The notes under the pieces: model-generated
The model's input: the letters and a program-made list of their open reading frames with translations, nothing else
Database searches by the model: none
Told to the model about the DNA's origin: nothing
Shown here: in pieces, positions 52,901-64,000 of the stretch
Layout of the letters: every line of letters starts with the position of its first letter
How positions within the stretch are numbered: the first letter of the stretch is position 1
Program-made: the position numbers and the translations under genes
Source: Anisakis pegreffii
Lineage: Eukaryota > Nematoda > Chromadorea > Rhabditida > Anisakidae
Assembly: GCA_035041965.1 (NCBI GenBank)
Contig: JAPYMA010001075.1
Coordinates: 30,320-94,319 of the forward strand
Direction: 5' to 3'
DNA length: 64,000 nucleotides

Positions 52901-55900
52901 GTTTGTTGTTGTTGGATGAATGAACGATGCTAGTGTAATTAGATTGTTCTTTGAATAACATTCGAGTGGTACTGCAGTAGTTGATTATTGCTCGTTTACG
53001 TGGGAGGAGGAATCATTTTTGTTTTTTATCCTATTAATAATATTTATTGCTTATCATAACTTTTGTGGTCTACTGAGAAGCTTATTGAAGTGAGGAGAAA
53101 TGATGAATTGTAGTTTTTTTAACGAAGTTTTCAATGTTATTTTATTATCAGTGTTTGTAATGGAATTCAACAAAGAAACTTATGATAGGTTCTTCTTTTT
53201 CGACATATGATTGTGAGCAAATTTTTTAATAACAAACAAATAGCCAACGGACTCAGTTTTTGTTTCGTTTGACTTTTAAAATGCATCCATACGGATGGAT
53301 GGAGTTAGCTAAAAGAAAAAAAATTTCATGAATCAGTCTGCTGATAAAGAGATCAAAAGCTCTCTGCAATTGTTTGGTCATCGATTGAGTTAGCCTCAAT
53401 ATCGTCAATTCAATTATTATATAAACGGCAAATGTTATTAATGGCAGCAGCAACAGCGTTGTTTTTTCTTCAATCCTGATTATTGTTCCACTCCAATAAA
53501 AAGACTAATTAATGAAAGGCTTCTCAAATTGAAGGACTTTCCTTGCTCTAACAACAACAACAACAACAACAATAGCGAATAGATCAATCTAACAACACAA
53601 TGTAAAATGATCGTTGTCAGTTATGTTGATCCATTCATCCTCAAGTGACAAAAGTCTGCTGGTGCTGCAGCAGCAAGTAACCTTCTTTTCATCTCTATCT
53701 ATCTCGCGACCAACCAATCAACTAACCGCCTACTATTACTGTGCAATGCATAAAATTCGAACACCTTCCTTGCCTCATCTTCATCGAGCTTTTGAGTTCA
53801 GGCCCGCGCTCGTGCTCTAGTCTTATGATTGTCAGCTGTTGCTCCATCTCTGTATTCATTCATCGCCAACGCAAATTCGACCATAAACCTAATCAGCGCC
53901 TTTTGATTGATTCGATCAGCAACCCCAACGCAGAAAGTGTTTTGCTGCGCATCTAATCTCGTTTATCATTATCTTCATCATCATCAATATCGTTCTTAAA
54001 TAACTCTTCAACATTGCTCTTCTTTTGAATACTTGATATACGCCGCTCAATTGTACAATAGGTACATGCGTATAGTATTTGCACGAGATCTCGTTAGTAC
54101 CGAATAGCGGTACTAGAAAAACGATACTGATCTCAGGATTCGTGGTGTCGATATTCGCGGTATTTCCGGTATTCATACCACAAATCATTTTAAGTGAATT
54201 TGCTAGTATATCCATCGCGACTCTTTTTTGTTGTTGAATCTCATGGGCTTTGGTGAGTGATTTGTTAGACAAATTGTTTTCTGAATAATTATGAATACGC
54301 TGCCTCAAAAAGAGCGTGTTGGAAGAGTCACATTTCTATAATTCAAAAGTTGCTTTTCAATACCGGTATCGTATTGGTATTGAAAAAAAATTCGGTATTA
54401 ATACCGATCTCGGTATTCAGAAAATGCTCGATATTTTGCAAATACTACATGCGTGTATGTGTGTGCATTCATTTGCGTTCCGATTTGATTTCGTCAACTT
54501 ATCGTCAACGTTCACGAATAATAAATTCTGAGGCGTTTCATGATGAGTGAATGAATGGATAAGTCCATTGATTACTTAAACGTTGATCGATAAAAGTTTC
54601 TTGAACGGAAGTGTTCCGACTTATTTTCACAAAAGAGAAATTGTTTTTTGCCATAAACAACAAAAAGAAGATTGAATAGAGCTAGCTTATGGTTAGTCGT
54701 TTGAAGAATGAATTGTTTGGTGTAAATGCAAGTAGATAGATAGCGCATATACACTTACTTCTTCAACTGTGCATTCATTGCTCACATGAATTGAACAACG
54801 ACGAAATTTGAAGAGCTCTAAGCTAATCGACCGACATCCTATAGTCGATATTCTTTATTTTGTGATTTGTCTTATTTTTCTCTTTTCTTCTCATTGCTCT
54901 TGTTCCTGGTGGTGATGGTGATGGTGATTCTTATATGTGCCAAAAAGATCGACTAGAAAATCAAAACTTCACCACAAATCCACAGTCAGTGCACGTGCAT
55001 ACTTTAATGATAACAATTGAAGACTCGCGCATATTCCTTTCGATTTCTTTTCTCTCTTTGTGCACACTCAATGATGACAATACTGTGTACAGATAGTGAG
55101 AAATTTAAGAAATTCTAAAATTCTTTCCAGTTTGAATTTCGTTATAAAAAACTTTTTAATGCTCAGAATTTCTCGAATTTGTTTGTATTAGCACAGTTTG
55201 TCTGCACTCCAGACGCTGGCATCACAATTTATGCTGAATGTTGCGTAGCCAACAATGAATTTATTATTAAATCATTCACAAATGTATCCTGTTTTCCCAC
55301 TCATTTTTCACATTCAGAACTCCACTCATGTGTATCATCGTATTCTCTTCCCTTTATTATTGCACATCTTTATTGTTGAAAAATTTTCACAAATGAAGCA
55401 AGAAAGATGAAGCAGTGTCAGTCAAAATTGAGGTTTACCTCATCATTAACAATTAAACGTTCAATATTTACTATTATTCCATCAAGTGCACACCATTACC
55501 GCATTAATTTTGATTTATTTGCATAGAGTTTCTCTTGCAAGCACGCGATCCTGAATTTCGTGTAACACAACTGATCTGTATTACGATTTCAGGAAAAAGG
55601 AGGAATGCCACCCGTTCCTCCACCAAAACCACGGCTGAGTGTTGAAGCAGGAACTAGCAAACGAGACATCGAAACTGATGACATCAGTAGCAAGTGAGCG
55701 AATTATTGTTGGGTTTTGTGATGCGCGTTTGATTGTTAGTGTCAGTATTTCTGAATGAAATTTTCGTGCGGTTCATAGAAACTTAAATGCTTTATAGAAT
55801 GGAGTATGACTGTGTGTATCTAGATTATGCGAATGAGTCACGGAGTATGTTATTTTGATGATGATAATAGTAATGATGAAGAAGAAGAAAGCATATTTAT

Positions 55901-58900
55901 AATCATTGGAGAGGTTATTCAGAAGAAATGAGCAACATACATCACTGTCAAGATCACATTCTGCGCTACCATCGATCGTGAGGCCAACACCAACAACACG
56001 GTCTGAAAGTCCAATGGATGGACGTTCAACACCATGTATTGAACCAGATCTCGTTGCTAAAGACAGGTGAGAAATGCCTACTAAACTTATGTTCCGTCGA
56101 CCCTCTTGGTAACATTATGTTGCTGGTTCAGTTAGAATATCGGAAAGGTTTTCGGTTTTATTTTCAAATTTGTTTCGATTCCAGTCGATTCAATAGACTC
56201 CTTCACCGATGGTAATATATCCATCTCATCTTGTCTATCTTCAATACTTATCCATGTGATTATTTTGCCATCATATGTATTGCTGCATCATTTTCGTAAA
56301 TGCAAATAAATCACCATAGATTTACTTATGCACGTTTGATTTCATTAATTCGGAAAGAAATTCGTCTTCATATGTGACAATTTTTTTTCAGTCATTCGAA
56401 CTTTGTTGGTAAAAAATAAACTTCCCATTTCATGCTTAGGTAAAGCGTTTGGTTTAATTTGGCTGGATGAAAATTTTTATATTCATTGTGTGCTCATTTG
56501 CAAGCTTCGTCAAACAGAAAGTGCCTACTGCCTAATACCGATCATTCGAATTAATCCTGTATATTTAATCAGTGTAAGAACATCATAAAGCCATAAGAGA
56601 AGACCACCTAAGTTGCTCATCTAATGTTGATGCCTTAAGGTGGTGGAAAATGCAAAAAATTTTTGCATTTTTTCCTGAAGAATATTTTATAAGTCAATCT
56701 TGTAAATCTCATTGAATTCAGTGGTTTCACATACGCATTGTGATGATTGTAATTATGTCAGGAATTTTAAAAATATTCTTTTGATTCGATCAAATCATTG
56801 ATGAGTGAATATGATAATAATAGTTGCCGGCTGTAAGCATTTCATCGGTTCATCCGTACACCTGTTATTGATCTGTCCGTAGATTACAAGCCATCTGATA
56901 CAAATTTTCTTAATTGTTCTATTCTTGAAATTCTAATGCATATCAACTTTATTAGTCAGTGTATGTGTTTATACTCTTGAATGTTGACGCTTCAATTGAT
57001 GCATTATTTTTAATGCTCGCAAAATTGAGTTAGATACTCGTTGCTATAAATACGGGATGATTTCAATGAGAGTGAACAAAAGCACTGAAACAAGCAATCG
57101 TTGATTCGGCCAGTTACATAACTCGATCTAACATATGTAGTAATAGATGCAAAAAATGCAATAGCTGTAATATGATTATTTGATCATCGTATGGGTTATC
57201 CATATTTGTAGAATACGAATGATCGAATAACAGAAACTTGACTGGATAGGCCTGAAGGGTAAATATTGGATTGTAGTGTTAATATGATTGGATATGGATT
57301 GATGTTTCTGGTAATGCTGAGGTGTTAATGATATCTGTAGAGGAGTATTGACTCACCTCTGTAATAGTGCAATTAATCACAATGATAATCATCTGTTGAT
57401 GATGATGATGTGAACGGTGGAAGAATGAACATTTTTAAGGTATGATCCAGCAAGTAAGTGCTTTTCGTATGTTCCTGCGAAAGCACTGAATGAGCATTTT
57501 ACAACGCCACGAAAACCGATGCAATGGCAGCGGGTGGAGGAGCCACGCGCGCTCGATACACCTCCGTTACCGTCCGAAATCGCAAAAGTTCCAGTGGTTT
57601 CTACCGAGTTGGTGCGCAGACCTGAAACACCGAAATGGGACGACGAAATCGATAAGGTGATTCGTCTTCTTGCTTTCATCGAGTCTACTACGCGAGCATC
57701 GTGTGTAGTGCAGAAATTCCTTATTTGGATCGTGTTTTTTCATTACAATAAAACGAAAAATAGGCGAATAAGTATTGAAAAAGAACGACTGGGTGACTAG
57801 AATTAAAGTATTTATCAAAATGTAATATTCAATGTCATTGCACTCGCAAGGCGTTTTGCTGATTGAAACAGTACTAGATCCATCTATCTACCTCCGAGCG
57901 ATCTCATTTCCGTCGATAATTTTTCTGCAAATTCTCTTTGTTTCGTGTTTATTGCTGTGCAGTTCGCATTATTTTATGGAATTTGTTGTTTGCTTCATTG
58001 GAATTGATTACATCAAGCCATTAGCTAAATTCATTTTTGATCTTTTTAAATGATCTTTTCTGAAGTGCATCTCTGTTTTTAGATACATTTTGTACTTGCA
58101 CTGTCTTTGTTTTGTGTCATTTTGAAGAAGTTAATTCTATTCCAGTGATAAGTTATTTCGATGATCTTTGATAGCACTTAACAGAATAACACCTGAACGA
58201 ATTTCATCTACATTTCATTATGTATAAGTACAAGAAGGTTGGCAAACTCATTCACTTGTTCCATACGAGGGGAGGGAGGACAGAGTTCGGATGAAGAATA
58301 AATGAAATATTTATAACAAGTATTCATTGAATACCTTATGAACAATACACCTTATGTTCAAATAACACATTTTCATTTCATTTTCGTCTCATTTGATTGC
58401 TTCATCCTCATTGTTTTGTTTTAAACTCAGCTGTTTGTATTCTATCACCTCAGATGTGCCAGTGACGTTTCGTTGTTATCACTGAAAACCGGTTATATCT
58501 ACAAAGTTTTTTTTGTGAGCATGGGAACTGCTGTGTAAGCGAAGGGAACCGACCATTGAGCGCTCGTATAAACGAGCCCTAAACAGGCTTCACTTGAAAT
58601 CCTATGCGGATATGCCAATGACTGAACACCTCAGAAAAGCATATGAAACGTTAATGAGCCATCACAGTTGAACTGCTCGCCTATTTTGACAACACAGTGA
58701 AGAGGTGATTATTAGAAGCTAGTTTCGTTCATGGATTGCAAGCCACTATCAATGGGAAAGGAAGATTTGAGCGGAAGCTCTAAGATTTTTTGAAGAATAA
58801 TCATAAATTTTACAATTTCCATTCGCTTGATATGGGAGGGATTTGAGAGTATTTGTGATATCGTAACGTAACCAACAGATAGTTGCCTTCATAATGTTCA

Positions 58901-61900
58901 GCGAAATGAACCTAGTAGGTTGAGTATTAAGTTGAGCAGAGGGAGCGGCCAGCATATGTTGTGTAACAGGTAGGTAGATGGAGTATGATGAATTGAATAT
59001 GAGTATCGCTTGAAGACAACTCAAAGCTGAACTGAATCGCATGAGATTAGTCAGCTAAAAACGCTCTCTTTCGCAGTTTTATTGCTGTAAATTGTTTGAA
59101 GATCACAAACAAGTACGCTTCTTCAAAGAAACAACAAGATGAATCAACAACAACGATCAATGGTGCAGCTGGTGAAATAATACAAGCTAAAGACGCATCA
59201 CTAACTAATGGTCGTCTCCTCCCAGTCAAATCATCCAGCACTACAAGTCCTGCATCCAATGTTTCCAATGAAATATTCGATGAGACACAAATCGAAGAAA
59301 AACCAATGGTATTTATCAAATCGGAATGTTGTATATATAATAAATTTATCACATCTTTGAGAAGGGGTCGGCTTCATTGTGCACATAAAGGTAGTTAACA
59401 TTCATGGGAAGGTTTTACTCGAGACAACAGAGGTGATAGAATTCGGAGGAAACTTTAAGCTTGAGTATATCGAATAGATTCCAATTATTGCAGGTTATTG
59501 AGCAAGCGAAACGCGCAACGAAACGAAGAAAAACGAAATATGGCTCATACAAAACTTTGAACGATGATGCATACAAGTGAGTATTTTATACAATCAGTCA
59601 GTGAACTGTACTCGCTCGGTTAACATTCCAGCTCATGAAATCCATGAGAAAAGTTTATAGCGGACTTCTGCATTTGGAAAAAAACGCTTGGGATGTGCAA
59701 TTTAGTGCAATATTGGATTTTGGGTCTATGTAGAAGCAAATTTTGAATGCGATTTGTTTAACGTATAGAAAGAACTGAATAATGATTATGAGTTGTCTTT
59801 GAAATTAAAAAATGTCTAGTTCAATGTGAAAATAATGAAATTTGAAATGAAATTTTTTCAGTAGTGATATGGATGACTTGTGTGATCCTGATTTTTACTT
59901 ATCATACGGTACATCCTCTTCAACACCGCTACAACACCCATCAGCAGACGCTAAAAGAAATGCTGGAAGTAATGAACCATGCCATCTCCAAATACCTTTC
60001 TCCTCCGCTGCAGCCACATCATCAAGCAAGCAACAACCCTCATCAAAAAGCGTTGAATTACCTCGTAAACCGCTCAAAGAGATCTCACCAAGGTTGGTTC
60101 ATTTTCAAGCGCAGCACCTCAATTTAAAATTATTGTATTGCGTCTGTTTGATCGTTTTGTTTTTCATTTTAAAATTATTTTTGAAGACTGACCGATTTGA
60201 TGCTCATTACGAAACACTGACATTGTTTTTTTGTTTCGTTCATGTTGTATCGATTCATGAATTGCATGCAGGTCTAAGACCTGTATGCAATTCACAAATC
60301 GAGTCTAACGTGCTCTACCTAAACGTATTACCTGCATGCTGTACATAAACGCATGTAACGATATGATTACGCCATAATATTTGTTGCGATTGCAGAGATC
60401 GGCTCGTTATTGATGAAGCAATTTCAACACGAACGACAACATCAAAACCCGCCACTTCATTGAGTGAATTGAATCGTGAGCGTGATTCATTCAGAAGTCG
60501 AAATTGCCGATCTGCCACTTCTGCACCAATATTCAGGTAATACCTATCAAATTACTGTATAATGTGCCACTGCAACTCGTCCGCATAATAATACTACCAA
60601 ACTGAACCGTCGATGTTATTATGCTGATGATATGTAATACGACGAACGCAGTGAATCAAATTATTCATTAATCAAATCAAAAATACTAATGAAGTAGCAG
60701 TGCTCAACATTTCGGCACCATGTCATCATCAGGAATGTCCTATTGAGTGGTTGTATTATAAGTCGCTAAAATACACTCAACAATCGCTGAGTAAAGAAAA
60801 GTTTTTGAAGAGAATCTCGTACAGCAACAAATCGATATAGTGATGATCGTTACGATTCATTAACTGATGCCGAGAGTGCAGACGATTGGTTGAAATCGCA
60901 ACTGAAGAAACTGAAAACGAAGCGAGATAATAATCCTGAAGTGCTGAGAAGGAAGCGACAAGAAAAAATGCTACTTGAGGTTCTTGATTTGCATTCGTTT
61001 TTTCGATTGTCCGAAACTGATTAGGACAAATTGGAAACAAATGGATTGCTGATGTATTTAAGGAATTAAAGCACGCAAGTGATGATCGACAGTTGGCTCG
61101 AGGTCGAGATGAACGCAATTATAGTGTGGAAGGTTATGGCCAACGAACTGTTACGGCCTCAGATGATGCTCTAACTGAATATCAAATCGAGGAGGAACGT
61201 CTTAGAAACACACGTTCACCGTATCCTGAACAACAACATCAATTCAGAGATGAACAACAACCATTCACAACACGTAGAGTGATGCCACCCAAGTAAATTG
61301 AGCATACATACCCCGTCTTTTTGAATGCAGTAATCTTAATTTAAATTCCACATGAATATCCCAATAATCTGGATCCAGTGTTTTCGTATTTATTCCAGTT
61401 ATGATAATGATAATTGATAATAATAATAACAAATGATAATGATAATAACTGCTCTAAGGAAGTCCTAAATTTTCACGTTTAAATACATTTTCATCATTTT
61501 TATTTGTTCGAGATCCTTTCTGTCAGATAAAATTCCATCTAAAACGTTCGGAGTTATAAATAAGATCGACATTTTTAGATCGGCAACAGACTTTGTTCGA
61601 CATAAACCACCAACGCCACCACCTCGAGCACGCTCAAGAAGTCCACCAGCGAGTCCGTATCCACGACGATCGTTCGCTCGCACTCCAACTCATGAAGTAA
61701 ATGACTAATGATGCTACTAAATGACTCAGTGTGCATATGCTTTGCTCTAGTCATCATCAAATCTTATTCAATGATGATATTGTTATCATATCACCTTCTT
61801 CGTTCTTAATCCGTCCTTGAAATTTAAGTGATTCAGTTACAAGCAATTTCATTGCTCCATATTGGTACATGAATGAATGGATGGTGATTGATACTCACCT

Positions 61901-64000
61901 TATTGAGTGATTTCATCCTTTCTCTTTTGATGAATTATTTTCGATTATTAGTTCATCAGTCATTTAAATAATTCTCGAATTATGAAAGATTCCTAATGAT
62001 AACTATCAGTATCATATCACTGGTGTTTGCATTGCATTTTTCAGTCACCTTATCAACAAGAACGTACCAATTTGCAAAGGGTCGAAGATGGTGAACTTAT
62101 TAATGACGTTGAAGATGGCGGTGATTTCAGTCATCTCAAAAATATCGTTCAGGTTATCTAATCCCGTTGCTTTAATTGATTTATGCTCCTTTATCCACTG
62201 AATGCCTTCGTCATTGATAAAAGGTTTTTTCATTATCACTTATAAACGTTCCTTTATGCATTCCTTCTATCACTTTCTTGAGATGTCAGTAGAAAACTTA
62301 TTCTAATTCTTAATATTCGAGCCAAACTGCGAAACGTGAAACATAAAGTGAATGGAGGAGTTGGTTGATTTAAACGAAAAAAATTCGGTGGTAACCATCA
62401 GTCCAAACGTTTATTGAGTTGACAATCAAATTAATAGATATTGCACAGATATCACATATCTGATGCCATTTCTTGATTTGTATCTTAATAAATTTATAAT
62501 AAATATCAGATATCATAGTCAGATTAAACGAATTAATGAATGGTTATTAATTTATTCGAATATTCATAAACTTAATTTATTCATAATATCCTAAATGGTC
62601 CGATGTATCTCAATAAACATTCAATAAATAATACTCGAATCTAAATACTAGCAATGATTGACGAAAATGTGAATGCTGCTCAAATTTGATGAATAGAATT
62701 TAATTTAGTTTCACGACAGAAACGCAGTGCCGCCAGCTCCTCATTATCAAGACGGCGTCTCATCGTTCAACAACAACAACAACAATGTCATTTCCACTCG
62801 TTCAATTTTGAAACGAACTGAACTAAACAATCATCAGAATTGGTCGCCTTCACTCACTCGAAGAAGCATGCAACAGACTCCAGTTGAGGTTTGTTTATCT
62901 GTTAACCGATTGATCATGTGCCTTCTTGCTGAAATTTTCTGATCAACTGAATTAATTTTCACCAACTGAAAATTTTGACGACCACCCGTCTTCGACGTTA
63001 TCCAATTTTTCCTAAAAATCTTTTGCAGAACTTCAATGGACTTATTATCAATATTAATCATTAATTTATGCATTCGTTGATTCTTTTTTCGTGTATTTAT
63101 TTGTTTTTTTTCATTTGATTATTTTTTCACACATTCATTTTATCATTCGTTTTTCATTCATACTGTATTCAAAAAAAATGAATGCTGAATGTTATTACTG
63201 CTAATAATTCGATGTGAGGTAGTTATGTTTATGTAGAAGACAACCAGTGCTTCAGTGCACAGAAATCGTGAAAGGGCTATGTTCAAATGTAAACAAATTT
63301 ATTCTGGTTAAGCATATGTCTGTTTCTATATATCGAATACTTTGAATATGAATGACCGAGCAATGCGTTCTGTGAAGGTTTTTTTGTGTATTAAGAATCC
63401 ATTTCCATATTTTTATCTCTTCGTTGATCTTCTGCTTCTGGGATCAACACTAAAAAGTGCTGATGATGCTGCTGCTGTTACTGTCTACGTAATCCAATTT
63501 TTGCATATCACTGATATCTGATGAATGAGTTGATAAGTAATCAAATTGGTCTTTATCAAACATTTTAAGTGCGTACGTCAAATTTCCAAATGTGTCAGAA
63601 AGATTTTTTTGAATGAATACAATGTGTTTGTCGTGATCAGTTATAGTAAGAGATAAATAGATTGATAGATAAATGAATTCGTGAAATTTTATTCTTTTGA
63701 AAGTTTGTTTTGGGTGCGCCTATAATTATTTTATTCATGTAAACGGTTTCTCGTTTTGCAACTCATTTGGAACAAGTTCTTCAACTCTGATTTCCAATTT
63801 TTTTTGTAAAACTCAAATGTACACGAAATAACTGCAAATATTTTGTTTGCTGCAAAAAGTGGTAATATGATATTAAATGATGGTTGTTTGAATGTTTTGA
63901 GTGCTTCTTCGTTGATTGATTTTTATCGCTTTTGATGCAGTTCGTTTAAGAAGACATGCATGAATGATCTGTTTGTTGAAGGAGGTCTCGCTGATATCTT
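37895..64000 (+). CDS. tns-1: Tensin (TNS-1-like), 3' end beyond the window
   Basis: Exons placed: 37895-37933 (probable), 45376-45574, 46669-46766, 46937-47172, 47428-47511, 47623-47778, 50143-50354, 50530-50716, 51876-51978 and 52570-52682 (both less sure), 55593-55693, 55923-56066, 57440-57656, 59102-59308, 59494-59576, 59862-60092, 60396-60536, 60811-60979, 61063-61292, 61579-61696, 62045-62152, 62709-62888. From 52570 to 62888 every junction keeps phase. The PTP-like domain (QLAYITNRIIA, LGWPQELSPPLDRLCSICK, VVHCKGGYSR, VIAAYMHY) is followed by a C2 domain (RYVNYFASLLSGRIKIN, IYERMQPVYTT, IRGDVLVKC, DSYENFE) as in tensins and PTEN. The linker is Ser/Pro/Arg-rich with Pro-rich motifs (PPVPPPKPRL, PPTPPPRARS) and YVPAKALNEHF. 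Tensins link integrin tails to actin through a C-terminal SH2-PTB, not found before 64000. The loop Cys is kept, unlike vertebrate TNS1. The 50716/51876 junction is off by one base. Confidence 0.92.
39786..39985 (+). repeat. degenerate AGAAC/GGACAG repeat region
   Basis: The words AGAACAG, AGAATAG and GGACAG recur about a dozen times over 200 bp in irregular spacing. Looks like a decayed pentamer satellite. Confidence 0.7.
40872..41377 (+). repeat. perfect 29-bp direct repeat, 477 bp apart
   Basis: Positions 40872-40900 and 41349-41377 are identical (beginning TGTTGCAGTCAC and ending AACAGTCATA). Flanks on both sides differ. Confidence 0.85.
42096..42402 (+). mobile_element. hAT-like non-autonomous element, copy B
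   Basis: It starts AGTGCCGGTTTCTCAACC, close to the hAT terminal motif CAGTGGTTCTCAACC. Blocks AAAGTAAGCGAGG, AAAGTAGGCGAAG, TTTTTGAAAAGG and GGAGTGCGAGGAC are shared with copy A read on the opposite strand. The far terminal repeat is not recognisable, so this copy is truncated or more diverged. Confidence 0.6.
45150..45178 (+). repeat. (TTA)n microsatellite
   Basis: About ten uninterrupted TTA units. Confidence 0.92.
45575..46668 (+). other. tensin intron carrying an inverted-repeat element
   Basis: About 1.1 kb between the tensin exons ending ITNRII and starting with FPSDGTD. The second half holds the element at 46200-46403; otherwise nothing recognised. Confidence 0.7.
46200..46403. mobile_element. 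palindromic inverted-repeat element (MITE-like)
   Basis: CTGACCGACG at 46200-46209 is matched by its exact reverse complement at 46394-46403. Between them are many variants of CGAAATTTCG and GTCGGAATT on both strands. About 204 bp, no open frame of note. Confidence 0.6.
47779..50142 (+). other. 2.4-kb tensin intron
   Basis: It separates the exons encoding QPVYTTPL and GGGRSNFDTADLPIRG. The flanking phases match and the protein alignment needs no residues between, so no exon is expected. Nothing recognised inside. Confidence 0.7.
53550..53572 (+). repeat. (CAA)n microsatellite
   Basis: About seven ACA/CAA units inside a tensin intron. Confidence 0.9.
54065..54455. mobile_element. inverted-repeat element rich in GGTATT/AATACC
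   Basis: TAGTATTTGCA at 54073-54083 pairs exactly with TGCAAATACTA at 54437-54447. The interior carries many GGTATT/AATACC words and a perfect 14-bp palindrome CGGTATTAATACCG at 54393-54406. No transposase frame. Confidence 0.6.
56067..57439 (+). other. 1.4-kb tensin intron
   Basis: Between the exons ending PDLVAKD and starting with YDPASKC; phases agree. Nothing recognised inside. Confidence 0.65.
57657..59101 (+). other. 1.4-kb tensin intron
   Basis: Between the exons ending KWDDEIDK and starting ITNKYASS; phases agree (0/0). Nothing recognised inside. Confidence 0.65.
60710..60732 (-). other. hammerhead-ribozyme-like core motif
   Basis: On the minus strand CTGATGA (60732-60726) is followed by a 12-nt insert and GAAA (60713-60710), the order of the hammerhead catalytic core. 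The insert folds only with an A-C mismatch and an unpaired base, and I found no convincing stems I and III. It may be a decayed retroelement or ribozyme fragment in a tensin intron, or chance. Confidence 0.25.
63237..63288 (+). other. possible further tensin exon
   Basis: ATGTAG is followed by an open segment (KTTSASVHRNRERAMFK) and a donor GTAAAC at 63289. Its phase-0 start fits the exon ending at 62888 and the composition resembles the linker. It does not join in phase to the candidate at 63941, so it is tentative. Confidence 0.35.
63941..64000 (+). other. possible partial exon at the window edge
   Basis: TTTTGATGCAG ends at 63940 and is followed by one open frame (SFKKTCMNDLFVEGGLAD) running off the window. 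It might be the next tensin exon. It shows no SH2 signature yet. Confidence 0.3.

Larger units (their letters stand above)
52683..55592 (+). other. 2.9-kb tensin intron with repeats
   Basis: It holds a (CAA)n run (53550-53572) and an inverted-repeat element (about 54065-54455). Phases of the flanking exons agree (0/0). No exon seen. Confidence 0.6.

Noticed and set aside
1..64000. CRISPR arrays, bacterial operons or viral genes
   Set aside because: No spaced identical repeats, no Shine-Dalgarno-led gene strings and no viral domains were seen.

Overview
The window is eukaryotic and comes from a nematode: AT-rich by eye, many short introns (often 40-150 bp) with GT...AG ends, long gene-poor gaps, and proteins whose closest remembered relatives are Caenorhabditis genes (MEL-26, GLD-4, TNS-1). 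An AG splice acceptor with no matching donor lies 0-37 nt upstream of the start codon in all five recognised genes, as expected for spliced-leader trans-splicing. The species cannot be named from sequence alone; the intron-rich, repeat-sprinkled layout would suit a parasitic, ascarid- or spirurid-like nematode, but that is a guess.

Layout. 1-5968: no gene seen. 5969-7628 (minus): mel-26, a MATH-BTB-BACK CUL3 adaptor, six exons, 363 aa. 7629-10324: no gene seen. 10325-12023 (minus): gld-4/TENT4-type non-canonical poly(A) polymerase, four exons, 449 aa. 12014-14007 (minus): coding-like exons that I cannot assign. 15140-18953 (minus): SEC63, the ER translocon J-protein, 13 exons, 762 aa. 18970-25907: about 7 kb between divergent genes, no gene seen. 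25945-31816 (plus): an RBM12-like multi-RRM protein, 15 exons, 1151 aa. 31817-37894: mostly non-coding, with a hAT-like element, a G-rich run and two possible first exons for the next gene. 37895 to the window end (plus): tensin (tns-1-like), about 21 exons placed: PTP-like domain, C2 domain and a long Ser/Pro/Arg-rich linker. The SH2-PTB tail must lie beyond 64000.

The five genes do not form an operon or a shared pathway. The three minus-strand genes are 2.7-3.1 kb apart, much more than typical nematode operon spacing. MEL-26 (CUL3 adaptor, cytoskeleton), GLD-4 (cytoplasmic polyadenylation) and the RBM12-like protein (RNA binding) act in regulation; SEC63 acts in ER import; tensin acts at actin/integrin adhesions. 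No CRISPR, operon, bacterial or viral content was seen.

Points for a second look: tensin keeps a Cys-X5-Arg loop; an RBM12-like intron may have come from a short tandem duplication; acceptor use is unusually relaxed (AAG/GAG); there are two copies of a hAT-like MITE and two other inverted-repeat elements; a hammerhead-like core lies in a tensin intron; and unassigned exons run into the gld-4 start.
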